DNA of 64,000 nt from Acidimicrobiaceae bacterium (GTDB lineage Bacteria > Actinomycetota > Acidimicrobiia > Acidimicrobiales > Aldehydirespiratoraceae), in assembly GCA_009842325.1 (NCBI GenBank), contig VYFQ01000024.1, forward strand, positions 201,419 through 265,418. The letters are read 5' to 3'. Positions within the stretch are counted from its first letter, which is position 1; each line of letters starts with the position of its first letter. Position numbers and translations under genes: made by a program. This document shows, piece by piece, positions 35,241-44,221 of this stretch. The notes below the pieces were generated by a model. It worked only from the letters and a program-made list of their open reading frames with translations. It was not told the origin of the DNA and ran no database searches.

Positions 35241-36292
35241 CAGAACTCCTTGATCCCGAGCAGGTGACGCATGCGATCCAACGGCTCCAGTCCCTGCTGG
35301 GACAGCCAGTGGAGCAGATCGATGAACACCCAGTTGTCAGCGAGCTTGTCGCCTTCGCGGCGGTACACATCCACGACCCGCATCTCTGCGGGACCGCTGG
35401 CCGGCAGCCCGAGAAAGCCACCGCGGGGCCGGTGGGACACGTTGGCCCACCCGAACCACGCCGCGTAGCGGCCCTCGGCCAGCCGGGCAACATGGCCGTG
35501 GAACTCCTTGTCGGTCAGGCCGAAACGGAACGGGAGCGAGTGCTGCTGCCGGTAGCGCTCGATCGTGTAGCTGGCGCCGATGCCGTCGGGTCCGACCCAG
35601 AGCATGTCGTCGTGCCAGCAGCGGGCCAGAACCTCGTGGGGCAGCCGGTCCTCACCGGACTCGCGAGCGATGCGGTTGGCCTCGCTGAGGTCTTCCGCCA
35701 TGCGCCGGGCCAGGGCCAGGGTGGCCTTGCCCTCGGCCGGGTCCTGCTCGTCGTAGAGCAGGCCATCACCCGTACGGGGGCCGACGTAGAAGCCGGGCTG
35801 GCCGGTGGGGGGCGGCAACGGGAACTGGCCGGCCTGGCGCATGACGCTCAGCAGGTCACAGAACATGGCCGTCTCGGCGATGCGGCCGTCGGCGACCCGG
35901 CTGAACTCGGCGTAGCGCAGCAGCGCCACCCGCCGGGTCGGGGGCATGTCGAGCCATGGCCCGTCGAAGAGGCCCATCAGGTGGCCCATTGAGCACACCC
36001 AGGTGGTGACCCCGTCGTCGACGTCGTTGTCATCGGCGAAGAACACGTCGCAGCGGCGCTGCAGCGGGGCCATGGCTCGCACCAGCGGCTGCCAGAAGAC
36101 CTCGGCCACAGCATGGGCGCCCCGCTGCTCGTAGAAGGGGTGCATGCCGCGCCAGAGGTAGCCCTCGGACACGCTGGCCCCCAGCGCCTCGGCGATATCG
36201 CCGGTCGTCGCGTCCCCTTCCCGGCACGCCGCGCCCAGTGCTTCGTGGTAGTCCAGCACCACCCTCTTGGCTTCCTGAAGGTGCGCGGCCAC
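35240..36292 (-). CDS. Two-domain NTF2/SnoaL-like protein (copy 2)
   Basis: 350 residues, a paralogue of the gene at 31847. Matching segments are YAEFSRVADGRIAETAMFCD in the first unit and DNWVFIDLLHWLSQQGLEPLDRMR at the end of the second. It sits between the inner permease gene and the ABC ATPase gene, overlapping the latter by one base, which shows that it belongs to the transport operon. Such placement inside an importer operon is not typical of carbohydrate systems. Enzymatic processing of the substrate is inferred. Confidence 0.75.
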   Translation of the reverse strand: MAAHLQEAKRVVLDYHEALGAACREGDATTGDIAEALGASVSEGYLWRGMHPFYEQRGAHAVAEVFWQPLVRAMAPLQRRCDVFFADDNDVDDGVTTWVCSMGHLMGLFDGPWLDMPPTRRVALLRYAEFSRVADGRIAETAMFCDLLSVMRQAGQFPLPPPTGQPGFYVGPRTGDGLLYDEQDPAEGKATLALARRMAEDLSEANRIARESGEDRLPHEVLARCWHDDMLWVGPDGIGASYTIERYRQQHSLPFRFGLTDKEFHGHVARLAEGRYAAWFGWANVSHRPRGGFLGLPASGPAEMRVVDVYRREGDKLADNWVFIDLLHWLSQQGLEPLDRMRHLLGIKEF

Positions 36293-36298
36293 GGCTGC

Positions 36299-37384
36299 TC
36301 AGCCCTTGACTGCGCCGGCGCCGAGACCCCGGACGAGGTGCTTCTGGAACAGGATGATCACGATCACGATGGGCAGGGTGATCGACACCGACGCAGCCGC
36401 GGCCTCGGTGATCGTGCGCGAGCTCTCGCCGCCGGTCAACGACACGATCGCCACCGGCAGCGTCCACTCCGTGGGGGCCAGCACCCTCACGAACAGGTAC
36501 TCGTTGTAGGCGAGCAGCATCGTGAACAGGCCCGTCGCGATGATGGCGGGCCACATGATGGGGATGATCACCTTGCGGAAGGCCTGCAGCCGGGTGGCGC
36601 CGTCCATCATGGCGGCCTCCTCCATCTCCTTGGGCACCTCGATGAAGAAGCTGCGCAGCATCCAGATGGTGAACGGCTGGTTCACGGCCACGAGGGCGAG
36701 CACGATGGCAAGCCGCGTGTCCAGGACTTGAAGGGTGTCGATCCCGGGGAAGTCGATCAGAGGGAAGTTCCAGGAGCCGACGCCGGTGCTGGTGAGCCAC
36801 TCGTCGATCTCCTTGGCGCCGAAGAAGTACGGGAGCACGAACGCCGTCCGGGGCAGCGCCCGGAACCCCAGCGCGACGATCAGGATGACCGCGCCGGAGA
36901 TGCCGGTGTAGCGGGCGAGGCCGTATCCGGCCAGCAGCCCGATGGACAACGAGATGAGCATGGTCAGGAGCGTGACGACGACGCTGTTGACCAGGAAGTC
37001 GTACTCGTCGTTGGCCTCCCAGAACCGGGGGAAGCGCCACAGCGCCACGCAGATCACCGCCGTGGCTCCCAGGAACCAGGGCCAGCCATGGCGGGCACGG
37101 CGCCCGATCAGGCCCAGCGCAGCGGCGATAGCGGCGATCACCAGTACGAACGCCAGCACGCCCCACATGTTCACGTCGTCAGAGTCGAGCCAGAAGTTGC
37201 GGTAGGCGTTGGCCGTGGTCTCGTACCCCCACAGCACGGGGGTCTTCGAGGCGACGTCGCGGGTGAACTTGATCGACGTCTGGGCGGTCCACACGAACGG
37301 TGTGACGCTCCACACCACCAGCAGGATCATTACGGCGTGGAGCGCGATCCGTGATGGCCGGATAGAGGGCCGCGAGAGCTTCAC
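36299..37384 (-). CDS. ABC transporter permease, MalG/UgpE type
   Basis: 361 residues with about six or seven membrane helices. The cytoplasmic EAA loop MEEAAMMDGATRLQAFRKVIIPIMWP contacts the ATPase. It is longer than usual MalG proteins because of an N-terminal insertion with two extra helices and a linker (residues 35-110). Its start is 3 bases before the end of the upstream permease gene's spacer, so the genes are tightly coupled. CUT1-type carbohydrate or polyol import is the family role. Confidence 0.9.
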   Translation of the reverse strand: MKLSRPSIRPSRIALHAVMILLVVWSVTPFVWTAQTSIKFTRDVASKTPVLWGYETTANAYRNFWLDSDDVNMWGVLAFVLVIAAIAAALGLIGRRARHGWPWFLGATAVICVALWRFPRFWEANDEYDFLVNSVVVTLLTMLISLSIGLLAGYGLARYTGISGAVILIVALGFRALPRTAFVLPYFFGAKEIDEWLTSTGVGSWNFPLIDFPGIDTLQVLDTRLAIVLALVAVNQPFTIWMLRSFFIEVPKEMEEAAMMDGATRLQAFRKVIIPIMWPAIIATGLFTMLLAYNEYLFVRVLAPTEWTLPVAIVSLTGGESSRTITEAAAASVSITLPIVIVIILFQKHLVRGLGAGAVKG

Positions 37385-37387
37385 GGG

Positions 37388-38254
37388 TCAGGTCCTCTCC
37401 GCGATCTGGTCGCGGTAGCTGCGCCACAGGAACGGTATGAGCACGACGAAGATGCCGATGACGGTGAGGACCGCGATGGCGTTGCCCTTGCCCAGCCGGC
37501 CGATGTCGAAGGCGGTGGCGATCCTGACGTTGTAGACCGCCAGGGTGTGGGCCTCGGTGAACCGGTTGCCGGTCCACACGAACACGCTGTCGTAGACGCG
37601 GTAGGCGTCCATGACCGAGATCAGGCCCACGAACACCACCAGCAGCCGCAGGTGCGGCAGGGTGACGTGCCAGAGGTTGCGCCAGAAGCCGGCCCCGTCG
37701 AGGGCCGCTGCCTCGACCCGCTCCTCGGGAAGCGTCTGCAGCCCCGCGAAGAAGGTGATCATGGCGAAGGGCATGACGTACCAGATGTACTGGACCACGA
37801 TCAACACCTTGACGTTTGAGGCGCTGACCGCGAAGGCGTCGTCGGTGAACACCTCCCACAGCCAGGAGACCAGTCCGCCCCGCTCGAACAGGTCCTCGTA
37901 AATGAGCGTCCCCACTACGGGGGTGACGATGAACGGGAGCAGCAGCGCGGCCATGTAGATGGCACGCCCTCGCCCGATCCGGTCGAGCAGCAGCGCCACG
38001 GCGAGGCCGAAGATCATCGACGCCGGCACGGTTACCACGACGAATACCAGCGTGAACTGCACCGCGGCCCAGAACTCCGGGTCCGACAGCACGTCGCGGT
38101 AGTTGTCCCAGCCCACCCATTCGGGGTTGTTGAGGTCTCGGAGGAGCAGCTTCTGGAAGCCCAGCCAGACCGTGGTTATCAGCGGGAACACCATCAGGGC
38201 CAGCATGACGATCACGCTCGGGATGGTGAACCACCAGAACGTTCGTCGATTCAC
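37388..38254 (-). CDS. ABC transporter permease, MalF/UgpA type
   Basis: 288 residues, six predicted membrane helices, and an EAA loop LPEERVEAAALDGAGFWRNLWHVTLPHL. It is the first permease of the importer and pairs with the MalG-type protein immediately downstream (3-base gap). A strong hairpin separates it from the binding-protein gene upstream, which likely lowers its expression relative to the binding protein. Confidence 0.92.
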   Translation of the reverse strand: MNRRTFWWFTIPSVIVMLALMVFPLITTVWLGFQKLLLRDLNNPEWVGWDNYRDVLSDPEFWAAVQFTLVFVVVTVPASMIFGLAVALLLDRIGRGRAIYMAALLLPFIVTPVVGTLIYEDLFERGGLVSWLWEVFTDDAFAVSASNVKVLIVVQYIWYVMPFAMITFFAGLQTLPEERVEAAALDGAGFWRNLWHVTLPHLRLLVVFVGLISVMDAYRVYDSVFVWTGNRFTEAHTLAVYNVRIATAFDIGRLGKGNAIAVLTVIGIFVVLIPFLWRSYRDQIAERT

Positions 38255-38293
38255 GGCCGTGTCCTCCCGCTTGGGAACCCTACGCGTTGGGGG

Positions 38294-38337
38294 GACTGGG
38301 GGTAGGCGGGGTCGGAACCCATCGCCTACCCCCAGTC
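38294..38337 (-). other. Strong hairpin between the binding-protein and permease genes
   Basis: GACTGGGGGTAGGCG (38294-38308) pairs perfectly with CGCCTACCCCCAGTC (38323-38337). The loop can extend the structure with GGGT (38309-38312) and ACCC (38317-38320). It starts 9 bases after the binding-protein stop on the minus strand. Hairpins in this position in importer operons protect the upstream mRNA or partly terminate transcription. Confidence 0.75.
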
Positions 38338-38346
38338 ATCCAAGTG

Positions 38347-39843
38347 CTAGAGCAGTCCCTGCTCGGACGCCTCGGCCAGGTAGGCGGCCTCGGCGGCGGC
38401 CAGGGCGTCGGCGACCGGCGTGCCGTCGAGGATCGTCACGAGCGCCTCGCCGAGCTTGGCGCGGGCCAGGCCGGCGGCCGGATGGGTGAGGTCGGCTCCG
38501 CGACCCCGCACCAGGCTCGCCTCGGCCGCAGCCGCGTCGCGCGGGCCGTTGGGATGGGACACGCCTGTGCGAGTCACCAGGCCGAACTCGGCCGCAGCCT
38601 CCTGGCTCTCGAGGTCGGTGGCGGCCAGCATCACCAGGAAGATGTGCTCGACCATGTCCTCTGGGGTGCCGACCGGGATCATCCAGCCGTCGATGTAGGC
38701 CGGCGCGGCCACGGTGTCGCCACCGGTGCCGAGCGCGGGCGCGAACTGGATCTCGCCCACCACGGTCGAGGCCTCGGGGTCGTCCATGGCCCCGGCCCGG
38801 GACGCCCAGGTGTGGCCGAGGATCGCCTCTCCAGTCTGGAAGGCGGCCTGCACGTCATCGGTGCTGTATGACCCGGCCGCGTCGGGCGCGCAGGTCTGCC
38901 ACATGTCGCGCAGCAGCGTCGCGGCCTGGACTCCCTCAGGGCTGTTGAAGTTCGGCTGCCCGCTGACGGGATCGATCGGGGTGACCCCCAGCGATCCGAG
39001 CACGCTGTCGAACTCGATCTGCCATGCCCATCCGGCGGATAGCATGTACAGGAATCCGATGTCGTAGCCACTCGCGATGATCTGCTGGCACGTGTCGAAC
39101 GCTTCCGCGAACGTTGTCGGCACCGACATGCCCAGTTCCGCCATCGCAGGCTCGTTGTAGAAGACGTGCATGGTGTTAGAGATCATGGGGATCGAGTAGA
39201 TGTTGCCGTCGATGGAGGCCATGTCCCAGAACGCAGCATCGATCTGGTCGAGATTGAACTCGTCCCGGTACTTGTCGATCAGGTCGTTGAGGGGCAGCAC
39301 GAAACCCTGGTTGGCCAGCTCACCGATGAACGCGTTCGAGCCCTGGTAGACCTCGAAGGTCGGAGCACCCGTGGAGGCGTCCAGCGTCATGGCGTTGCGG
39401 GCCTCGACCGAGTCGAGGAATTGGTAGTTGAAGGAGTAGTTCCCCTCCTCGCAGTCCGCCACTTCCTCGGCGTACTGCGACACGATCGGGAACTCCCAAC
39501 CCATCAGGTCGATCTCGATGTTCTCACTGGGGTTCGGGATCGGGCACTCATCGGAGATGAGCTCCATGGCCATCTCGGCCTCGGGCTCGGCCATCTCCTC
39601 CTCGGCCATCTCGGCCTCGGGCTCGGCCATCTCCTCCTCGGCCGTCTCGGCCTCGGGCTCGGCCATCTCCTCCTCGGCCATCTCGGCCTCGTCGGTGGCG
39701 GCCTCTGTCGCTGCAGCCGTGGACGTGTCGGCGTCGGCTGCCGGGGCCGGCGCTTCGTCGTCATCCCCGCACGCGGCGGCGATGAGGGTCAGGGCACAGA
39801 AGGCGGCGAGGATTCGCCACCAACGGCGCGATGTTGCTTTCAT
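38347..39843 (-). CDS. Carbohydrate-type ABC transporter substrate-binding lipoprotein
   Basis: 498 residues with a lipoprotein signal (LTLIAAACGDDD). An acidic linker with three repeats of MAEEEMAEPEAE follows, then an extracellular solute-binding domain of family 1 type. It has the fold's usual elements such as NAFIGELANQGFVLPLNDL and YSIPMISNTMHVFYN. It is the capture component of the importer encoded downstream. The ATG at 39843 has a good AGGAGGG ribosome-binding site. The ligand cannot be read from sequence. Confidence 0.9.
   Translation of the reverse strand: MKATSRRWWRILAAFCALTLIAAACGDDDEAPAPAADADTSTAAATEAATDEAEMAEEEMAEPEAETAEEEMAEPEAEMAEEEMAEPEAEMAMELISDECPIPNPSENIEIDLMGWEFPIVSQYAEEVADCEEGNYSFNYQFLDSVEARNAMTLDASTGAPTFEVYQGSNAFIGELANQGFVLPLNDLIDKYRDEFNLDQIDAAFWDMASIDGNIYSIPMISNTMHVFYNEPAMAELGMSVPTTFAEAFDTCQQIIASGYDIGFLYMLSAGWAWQIEFDSVLGSLGVTPIDPVSGQPNFNSPEGVQAATLLRDMWQTCAPDAAGSYSTDDVQAAFQTGEAILGHTWASRAGAMDDPEASTVVGEIQFAPALGTGGDTVAAPAYIDGWMIPVGTPEDMVEHIFLVMLAATDLESQEAAAEFGLVTRTGVSHPNGPRDAAAAEASLVRGRGADLTHPAAGLARAKLGEALVTILDGTPVADALAAAEAAYLAEASEQGLL
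39569..39695. repeat. 36-base tandem repeats in the binding-protein linker
   Basis: Three and a half copies of a 36-base unit encode the acidic spacer MAEEEMAEPEAE between the lipid anchor and the binding domain. One copy differs by a single base (Met to Thr). Length is likely to vary between strains. Confidence 0.85.
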
Positions 39844-39940
39844 GTCTCTTCCCTCCTGAGGGATTGTTGTTGGGACATCTTCGACGCCTCATTGGCGCCG
39901 GAGACCATGACGGACCGGGGGCTCATGGCGGGTGGGCGGT

Positions 39941-41089
39941 TCATGGAGCAGCCCCCGACACCAGTGACGCAGGGGCCAGGTAGCCGGACGCGTCGCGACT
40001 CCAGCCGTTGTCAGCGGCCGACTGAGCGAGCGCCTCGTCCCAGAGGATTCGAGGACGCTGCTGCGAGTTGCACACGATCAGCGCGTACGCCTCCGACTCG
40101 CCGACGTTCACGAAGTCTCTCCACGCGCCGGGAGGCACCGAGACCACGGAGCCCTCCTCGGGGCGCCCTGCCAGCCGGTCCGCGCCGCGGTTGACGGAGA
40201 CCTCCCACCGCCCTCCTGTCAGGATCACGGCCTGAGGCGCGGCCAGCCGGTGCAAGCCGAAGCTTGCGCCCGGAGCGGCCCGCAACCACTCGACGCTGAA
40301 CCCGTGGGGATTGGTGATCGGCGGCCGGTGGTGGCGGTCCTCGGTCACGCCGTGGCCGATGACGGGCGCCAGCTCGACCGGCGGTGATGCGCCATTCAGG
40401 GAGACGCTCGACAGCAGGGCATGCCGCGACCAGGCGAGGTCGGCGAGCGTCACGGCCCGTGCGGCCAGATCGGTGTCGCTGTAGCTGTCCAGAGAGGACA
40501 GCTGCGACGGCCCCAGCGGTTCGACGCAATTCTTGGGAGCCCGGCCATCGGTGGCCTCGATGACGGTGCCGTCAGGCCCGAGGAACAGACCGGTCTCGGC
40601 GGCGGCCCTCAGCACACTGGGAGCCCAGACGATCCCGCCTGTCTCGTCGCCGCCGAGCACCGCGTACAGCCAGCCGTCGTCCGGGCCGATGTTCTCGAAT
40701 CCCCGGAACACCCAGGTCGGAACGGAGAACACCGTCCCCGCCGAGATGTCGAGGGTCTGCTGGCCGTGCTCACCGATCCGCATGCGCCAGGCGCCTCGAG
40801 TGCAGATGAACACCTCGGCCGTGAAGTGCATGTGCTGGTTGTTGACGACTCCGTGGCCCATTGAGGCCGCGCCGACATGGAAGCCGTGCGCCTCGGGGAG
40901 ATTCACCACCTGGTCGGGGTTCTGCGACACGCCCGGCCCGATGAGCGAGTAGCTCGCCTTGCCGGATGAGCGGGGCAGGCGCACATCCACGAAGGCCGAC
41001 CGGTCCGCGACGAACTCGCCGGGCCGGATGACCCGGCGCGCGAACTCCGAGGGATCGAGCGTCAACGCAGGTTCAGCAGCGGCTGTCAT
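39941..41089 (-). CDS. Bicupin-type protein
   Basis: 382 residues from the ATG at 41089, which overlaps the lacI stop as ATGA; the frame is open further up but runs inside lacI. The first cupin has NQHMHFTAEVFICTRGAWRMRIG (H-x-H...E) and DISAGTVFSVPTWVFRGFEN. The second has FGLHRLAAPQAVILTGGRWEVSVN and GSVVSVPPGAWRDFVN with fewer metal ligands. Cupins act as dioxygenases, isomerases or sensors. It is co-transcribed with the LacI regulator and precedes the importer genes, so it probably handles the same substrate. Confidence 0.78.
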   Translation of the reverse strand: MTAAAEPALTLDPSEFARRVIRPGEFVADRSAFVDVRLPRSSGKASYSLIGPGVSQNPDQVVNLPEAHGFHVGAASMGHGVVNNQHMHFTAEVFICTRGAWRMRIGEHGQQTLDISAGTVFSVPTWVFRGFENIGPDDGWLYAVLGGDETGGIVWAPSVLRAAAETGLFLGPDGTVIEATDGRAPKNCVEPLGPSQLSSLDSYSDTDLAARAVTLADLAWSRHALLSSVSLNGASPPVELAPVIGHGVTEDRHHRPPITNPHGFSVEWLRAAPGASFGLHRLAAPQAVILTGGRWEVSVNRGADRLAGRPEEGSVVSVPPGAWRDFVNVGESEAYALIVCNSQQRPRILWDEALAQSAADNGWSRDASGYLAPASLVSGAAP

Positions 41090-42168
41090 CGGCCTGCACT
41101 CGGTTCGGTGCCGCAGTTGCGTCTGGAGTACGACCCTGGCCTCGCCCGGCCGGCGTCTCCCTTGCGGGTGGTGAGGCCGCGGCGCAGCGTGCCCGCCACC
41201 ACCACCGACGGCGGTGGTGCGTCGGAGGAATCGGAGCCGTCGCCTGAGGCGAGTTCCACGGCGTGCTCGGCGAGCTGGTCGGCCGGCTGAACCAGCGTGG
41301 TCAGGTCGTAGCCGGCCCAGCTCGCCTGGGGCAGCCCGTCGAAGCCGGTCACGAGCACGTCGGCCGGCGCGGTCAGCCCGCGGCGGCGGAGGCCGTCCAG
41401 CATCCCGAAGGCCACCTCGTCGCTGCCGACCATGATCGCGTCGGGAAGCCTGTCGAGGTTCACCACCGTGTCGGCGGCCCGGTAGCCGGCGTCGTAGGTG
41501 AAGGCGCCCGCTTCCATGTAGTTGCAGGTCGCGCCGGTGGAAGCGAGCGTGCGGGCTGCGCCTCTGAAGCGAGCCCGATCGGTAGAGGCCGCCGCCACCC
41601 CTCCCAGGTAGAGGACTCGGGTGCATCCGAGGCCGGCGAGGTGGCGGGCCAGCTCTGAGGCGCCGGCCTCGTTGTCGACAGTCACCGAGGGGACGATTCC
41701 GGCCGCGTCGGGATGGTTGAAGGCCACCAGCGACAGTCCGGTCTGTCGCATCCGGGCCAGTTGGGTCTCGGCGATGTTGGCGGAGGCCAGGATCAGCCCG
41801 TCGAGGCGGTACTGCATGACCGCTTCGAGGGTCTCGTTCACCTCGGCGTGGTCGAGGAAGCTGAACAGCAGCAGTTGCCGGCCACGGGCGGTGAGACGGC
41901 GAGAGAAGTAGGTCACCACGTTCTGCCAGTACTCGCCCACCGCGGGAACGACGGCACCGACGATGTTGGTGCGCTGGGACTTGAGGCTGCGGGCGATGGC
42001 GTTGGGGACATAGCCGAGCCGGTCCGCGGCGGCTTCGATCTTGAGGCGCGTGTCGGGTGCCACCACCTCAGGGGTTGTGAAGCACCTGGCGACGGTGGCC
42101 TGCGAGACGCCTGCAGCCGCGGCGACGTCCACTGATGTGACTGGGCGCTTGCGGTCCGGTCGGACCAT
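41086..42168 (-). CDS. LacI-family transcription regulator (importer cluster)
   Basis: 360 residues. The N-terminal helix-turn-helix is SVDVAAAAGVSQATVARCF, followed by the hinge helix ARSLKSQRTNIVGAVVP and a periplasmic-binding-protein-like sensor domain (DGLILASANIAETQLARM, VTVDNEAGASELARHLAGLG). The C-terminal 30 residues are Arg/Pro-rich and unconserved. It probably represses the importer and bicupin genes until the ligand is present. A 16-bp operator with central CG lies 11 bases upstream of its start. Confidence 0.92.
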   Translation of the reverse strand: MVRPDRKRPVTSVDVAAAAGVSQATVARCFTTPEVVAPDTRLKIEAAADRLGYVPNAIARSLKSQRTNIVGAVVPAVGEYWQNVVTYFSRRLTARGRQLLLFSFLDHAEVNETLEAVMQYRLDGLILASANIAETQLARMRQTGLSLVAFNHPDAAGIVPSVTVDNEAGASELARHLAGLGCTRVLYLGGVAAASTDRARFRGAARTLASTGATCNYMEAGAFTYDAGYRAADTVVNLDRLPDAIMVGSDEVAFGMLDGLRRRGLTAPADVLVTGFDGLPQASWAGYDLTTLVQPADQLAEHAVELASGDGSDSSDAPPPSVVVAGTLRRGLTTRKGDAGRARPGSYSRRNCGTEPSAGR

Positions 42169-42179
42169 CCGACGATCTT

Positions 42180-42195
42180 ATGTATACGTATTCAT
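42180..42195. promoter_or_regulatory. LacI-type operator
   Basis: ATGTATACGTATTCAT has central CG and matching halves in 6 of 7 positions, as LacI-family operators do. It lies 11 bases upstream of the lacI ATG (42168), so binding would block lacI-bicupin transcription. No second clear copy was found before the binding-protein gene. Confidence 0.65.
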
Positions 42196-42255
42196 CGTTG
42201 CAACCACAGGCCGCGCGAGACTTGCCGTCTCGGCGAGGCGGCCGGTGTCCGACGG

Positions 42256-43224
42256 TCAGCCGGTGTGCAGCAGGATCTGCCTCCACACGGCTGTCTCGTC
42301 GATCAGCACCCACTCGCGGCGCAGGCCGCGAGGGCCGATTTCGGCGTGGCTGATTCCCATGACGTGGACGTCGGCGCCGCTGGGCCGGCCGAAGGCCCCC
42401 CAGCCGTCGTGGGCACCGGTCAGCGACCAGCGCAGCGCGGCCCGGGGACCCAGGCCGTCGTCGTCGCGTCCGATGCGGTGGTGGATCTCGAAGCGGGCCT
42501 GGGGCAGGGAGCTGCGCAGCCGGAGCCAGAACCGGTCGGCCTCGGCCCGTCCGTGGCCGGTGCGGCCACCTGGCAGCTCAAGTTGAACGGCCCTGTCGTA
42601 GTGCTCGGCGACCACGTCCAGGCCACCGTCCATCACTCGCTCCAACATGTCCGCATAACGGTCGCCCGCCGGATGGTCGTTGCCCGCGCCGGTGTAGGCG
42701 GGTGCGGCATCCAATGACGGGTGGAACGGACGGCGGCACGCCCCGGGTCCGCCCTCCGCATCGATCTGCTCCGCGACGTATCGCTTGGGGTCCAGGCCTA
42801 GCTGGCGCACGATCGCACCCTGGTCCCGTACCAGCCACTCGTCGTAGATCTGGTTCTGGCGAGCTGCGCAGTCGGCGATGATGCGGTAGCGCAACTGCGT
42901 GCCGGTCGGGGGCCCGTAGGCACCGTCGCCGCTGTGGGTGGCCAGCGACATGATCCGGTGCGACGACAGGAAGCCGGCCTCATCGTCGCCGCTCCAGATC
43001 ACGTCCTCGCCCAGAAGCTGGCGGTCGCCGAAGGTGGCTAGGGTCGCAAGTGTGGCGGCAATCACGCTCTGATTGCCCCTCGCTATCCCCTCCGGTGACC
43101 GCACGACGATGTCGGGCGCGTAGAGCTCCTCGAGGGCGTCGACCTCGCGGCCCTCCCAGATCCGGTAGGTGATGCCGAGGATGTAGTCAGGCAGGTCCCG
43201 GTAGCGGGGGTCGAAGCCCTTCAC
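42256..43224 (-). CDS. Two-domain NTF2/SnoaL-like protein (copy 3)
   Basis: 322 residues, distantly related to the copies at 31847 and 35240. The first unit begins [34 protein letters not shown] and the second ends [18 protein letters not shown] choose the GTG at 43224, 14 bases after the etfA stop; the open frame upstream is antisense shadow within etfA. It could be co-transcribed with etfBA and stops 61 bases before the lacI operator. Function is inferred only as small-molecule processing. Confidence 0.7.
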   Translation of the reverse strand: MKGFDPRYRDLPDYILGITYRIWEGREVDALEELYAPDIVVRSPEGIARGNQSVIAATLATLATFGDRQLLGEDVIWSGDDEAGFLSSHRIMSLATHSGDGAYGPPTGTQLRYRIIADCAARQNQIYDEWLVRDQGAIVRQLGLDPKRYVAEQIDAEGGPGACRRPFHPSLDAAPAYTGAGNDHPAGDRYADMLERVMDGGLDVVAEHYDRAVQLELPGGRTGHGRAEADRFWLRLRSSLPQARFEIHHRIGRDDDGLGPRAALRWSLTGAHDGWGAFGRPSGADVHVMGISHAEIGPRGLRREWVLIDETAVWRQILLHTG

Positions 43225-43238
43225 GCTCGCCCGCCGCG

Positions 43239-44210
43239 CTAGCGGCCTTCGAGTGCCTCGGTGAGCTTGGGCAGCACCTTGTGAACGTCGCCCACGATGC
43301 CGAGGTCGGCCACCGCGAAGATGGGGGCCTCGGAGTCCTTGTTGATGGCGATGATGTTCTTGGAGCCCTTCATGCCCACCAGGTGCTGGGTGGCGCCCGA
43401 GATGCCGCAAGCGATGTACACCGTCGGCTTGACCACCTTGCCGGTCTGGCCGACCTGGTAGCTGTAGGGCACCCAGCCTGCGTCCACGATGGCCCGGCTG
43501 GCCCCCGGCGCGGCGCCCAGCTGCTTGGCCAGGCCCTCGATCAGCGAGTACGCCTCCGCGGCGCCCAGTCCCCGCCCGCCGGAGACCACGATGGCGGCCT
43601 CGTCGAGCTTGGGGCCTTCGGACTCCTCGGTGAAGCGGTCCCGGACCACCGCTCCGCCGGTCGAGCCGAGGTCGGGAACGGGAAGGTCCACGACCTCCGC
43701 CGGTGAACCGCCCACAGCCGCGGGCTCGAATGACTTCGGGCGGACCAGCCAGATGTCGGGGCCGCTGCTAGTGAACCGGGAAGTCACGTTGAGAGTGCCG
43801 CCGAACACCGGCTCGACCCCCACCAGGCGGTCCCCGTCGAGGCGCAGGTCAACCACATTCGACAGCACGCTGACGTCCAGCTTCACCGACAACCGGGCGG
43901 CCACGTCGCGGCCGTCGTAGGTGGTGCCCAGCAGGATGGCGTCTGGCGCGGCCACACTGCCGCCGGAGATGGCGGCGGCCACCGCTGACGCTACCGACAC
44001 GCCCTTCATGCGCCCGTCGAGGTCGCCGGTGGCGTACACCGCAGTGACGCCATGGTCGCCGAGCTCGGCCGCGCAGGCCGCGCCGTCTCCCCCGCAGAAC
44101 ACTTCGACGGTGCCGGCAACCTCCCGGGCCTTGGCCAGCATCTCAAGCGTGATCGTGGCCACGCCGTCGTCGCCGGCCTCACAGAACACCCAGATCTTGT
44201 CCAATGTCAT
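43239..44210 (-). CDS. etfA: Electron transfer flavoprotein alpha subunit
   Basis: 323 residues. The C-terminal FAD domain shows [50 protein letters not shown] and [14 protein letters not shown], which are diagnostic. With EtfB it passes electrons from acyl-CoA and other dehydrogenases to the respiratory chain. It lies 11 bases downstream of etfB. The N-terminal domain is normal. No bifurcation-specific features were evident. Confidence 0.95.
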   Translation of the reverse strand: MTLDKIWVFCEAGDDGVATITLEMLAKAREVAGTVEVFCGGDGAACAAELGDHGVTAVYATGDLDGRMKGVSVASAVAAAISGGSVAAPDAILLGTTYDGRDVAARLSVKLDVSVLSNVVDLRLDGDRLVGVEPVFGGTLNVTSRFTSSGPDIWLVRPKSFEPAAVGGSPAEVVDLPVPDLGSTGGAVVRDRFTEESEGPKLDEAAIVVSGGRGLGAAEAYSLIEGLAKQLGAAPGASRAIVDAGWVPYSYQVGQTGKVVKPTVYIACGISGATQHLVGMKGSKNIIAINKDSEAPIFAVADLGIVGDVHKVLPKLTEALEGR

Positions 44211-44221
44211 GGCTGGGCCTC

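Noticed and set aside
41090-41626. N-terminal extension of the bicupin frame
   Set aside because: It lies inside lacI, and the ATGA overlap marks the real start at 41089.
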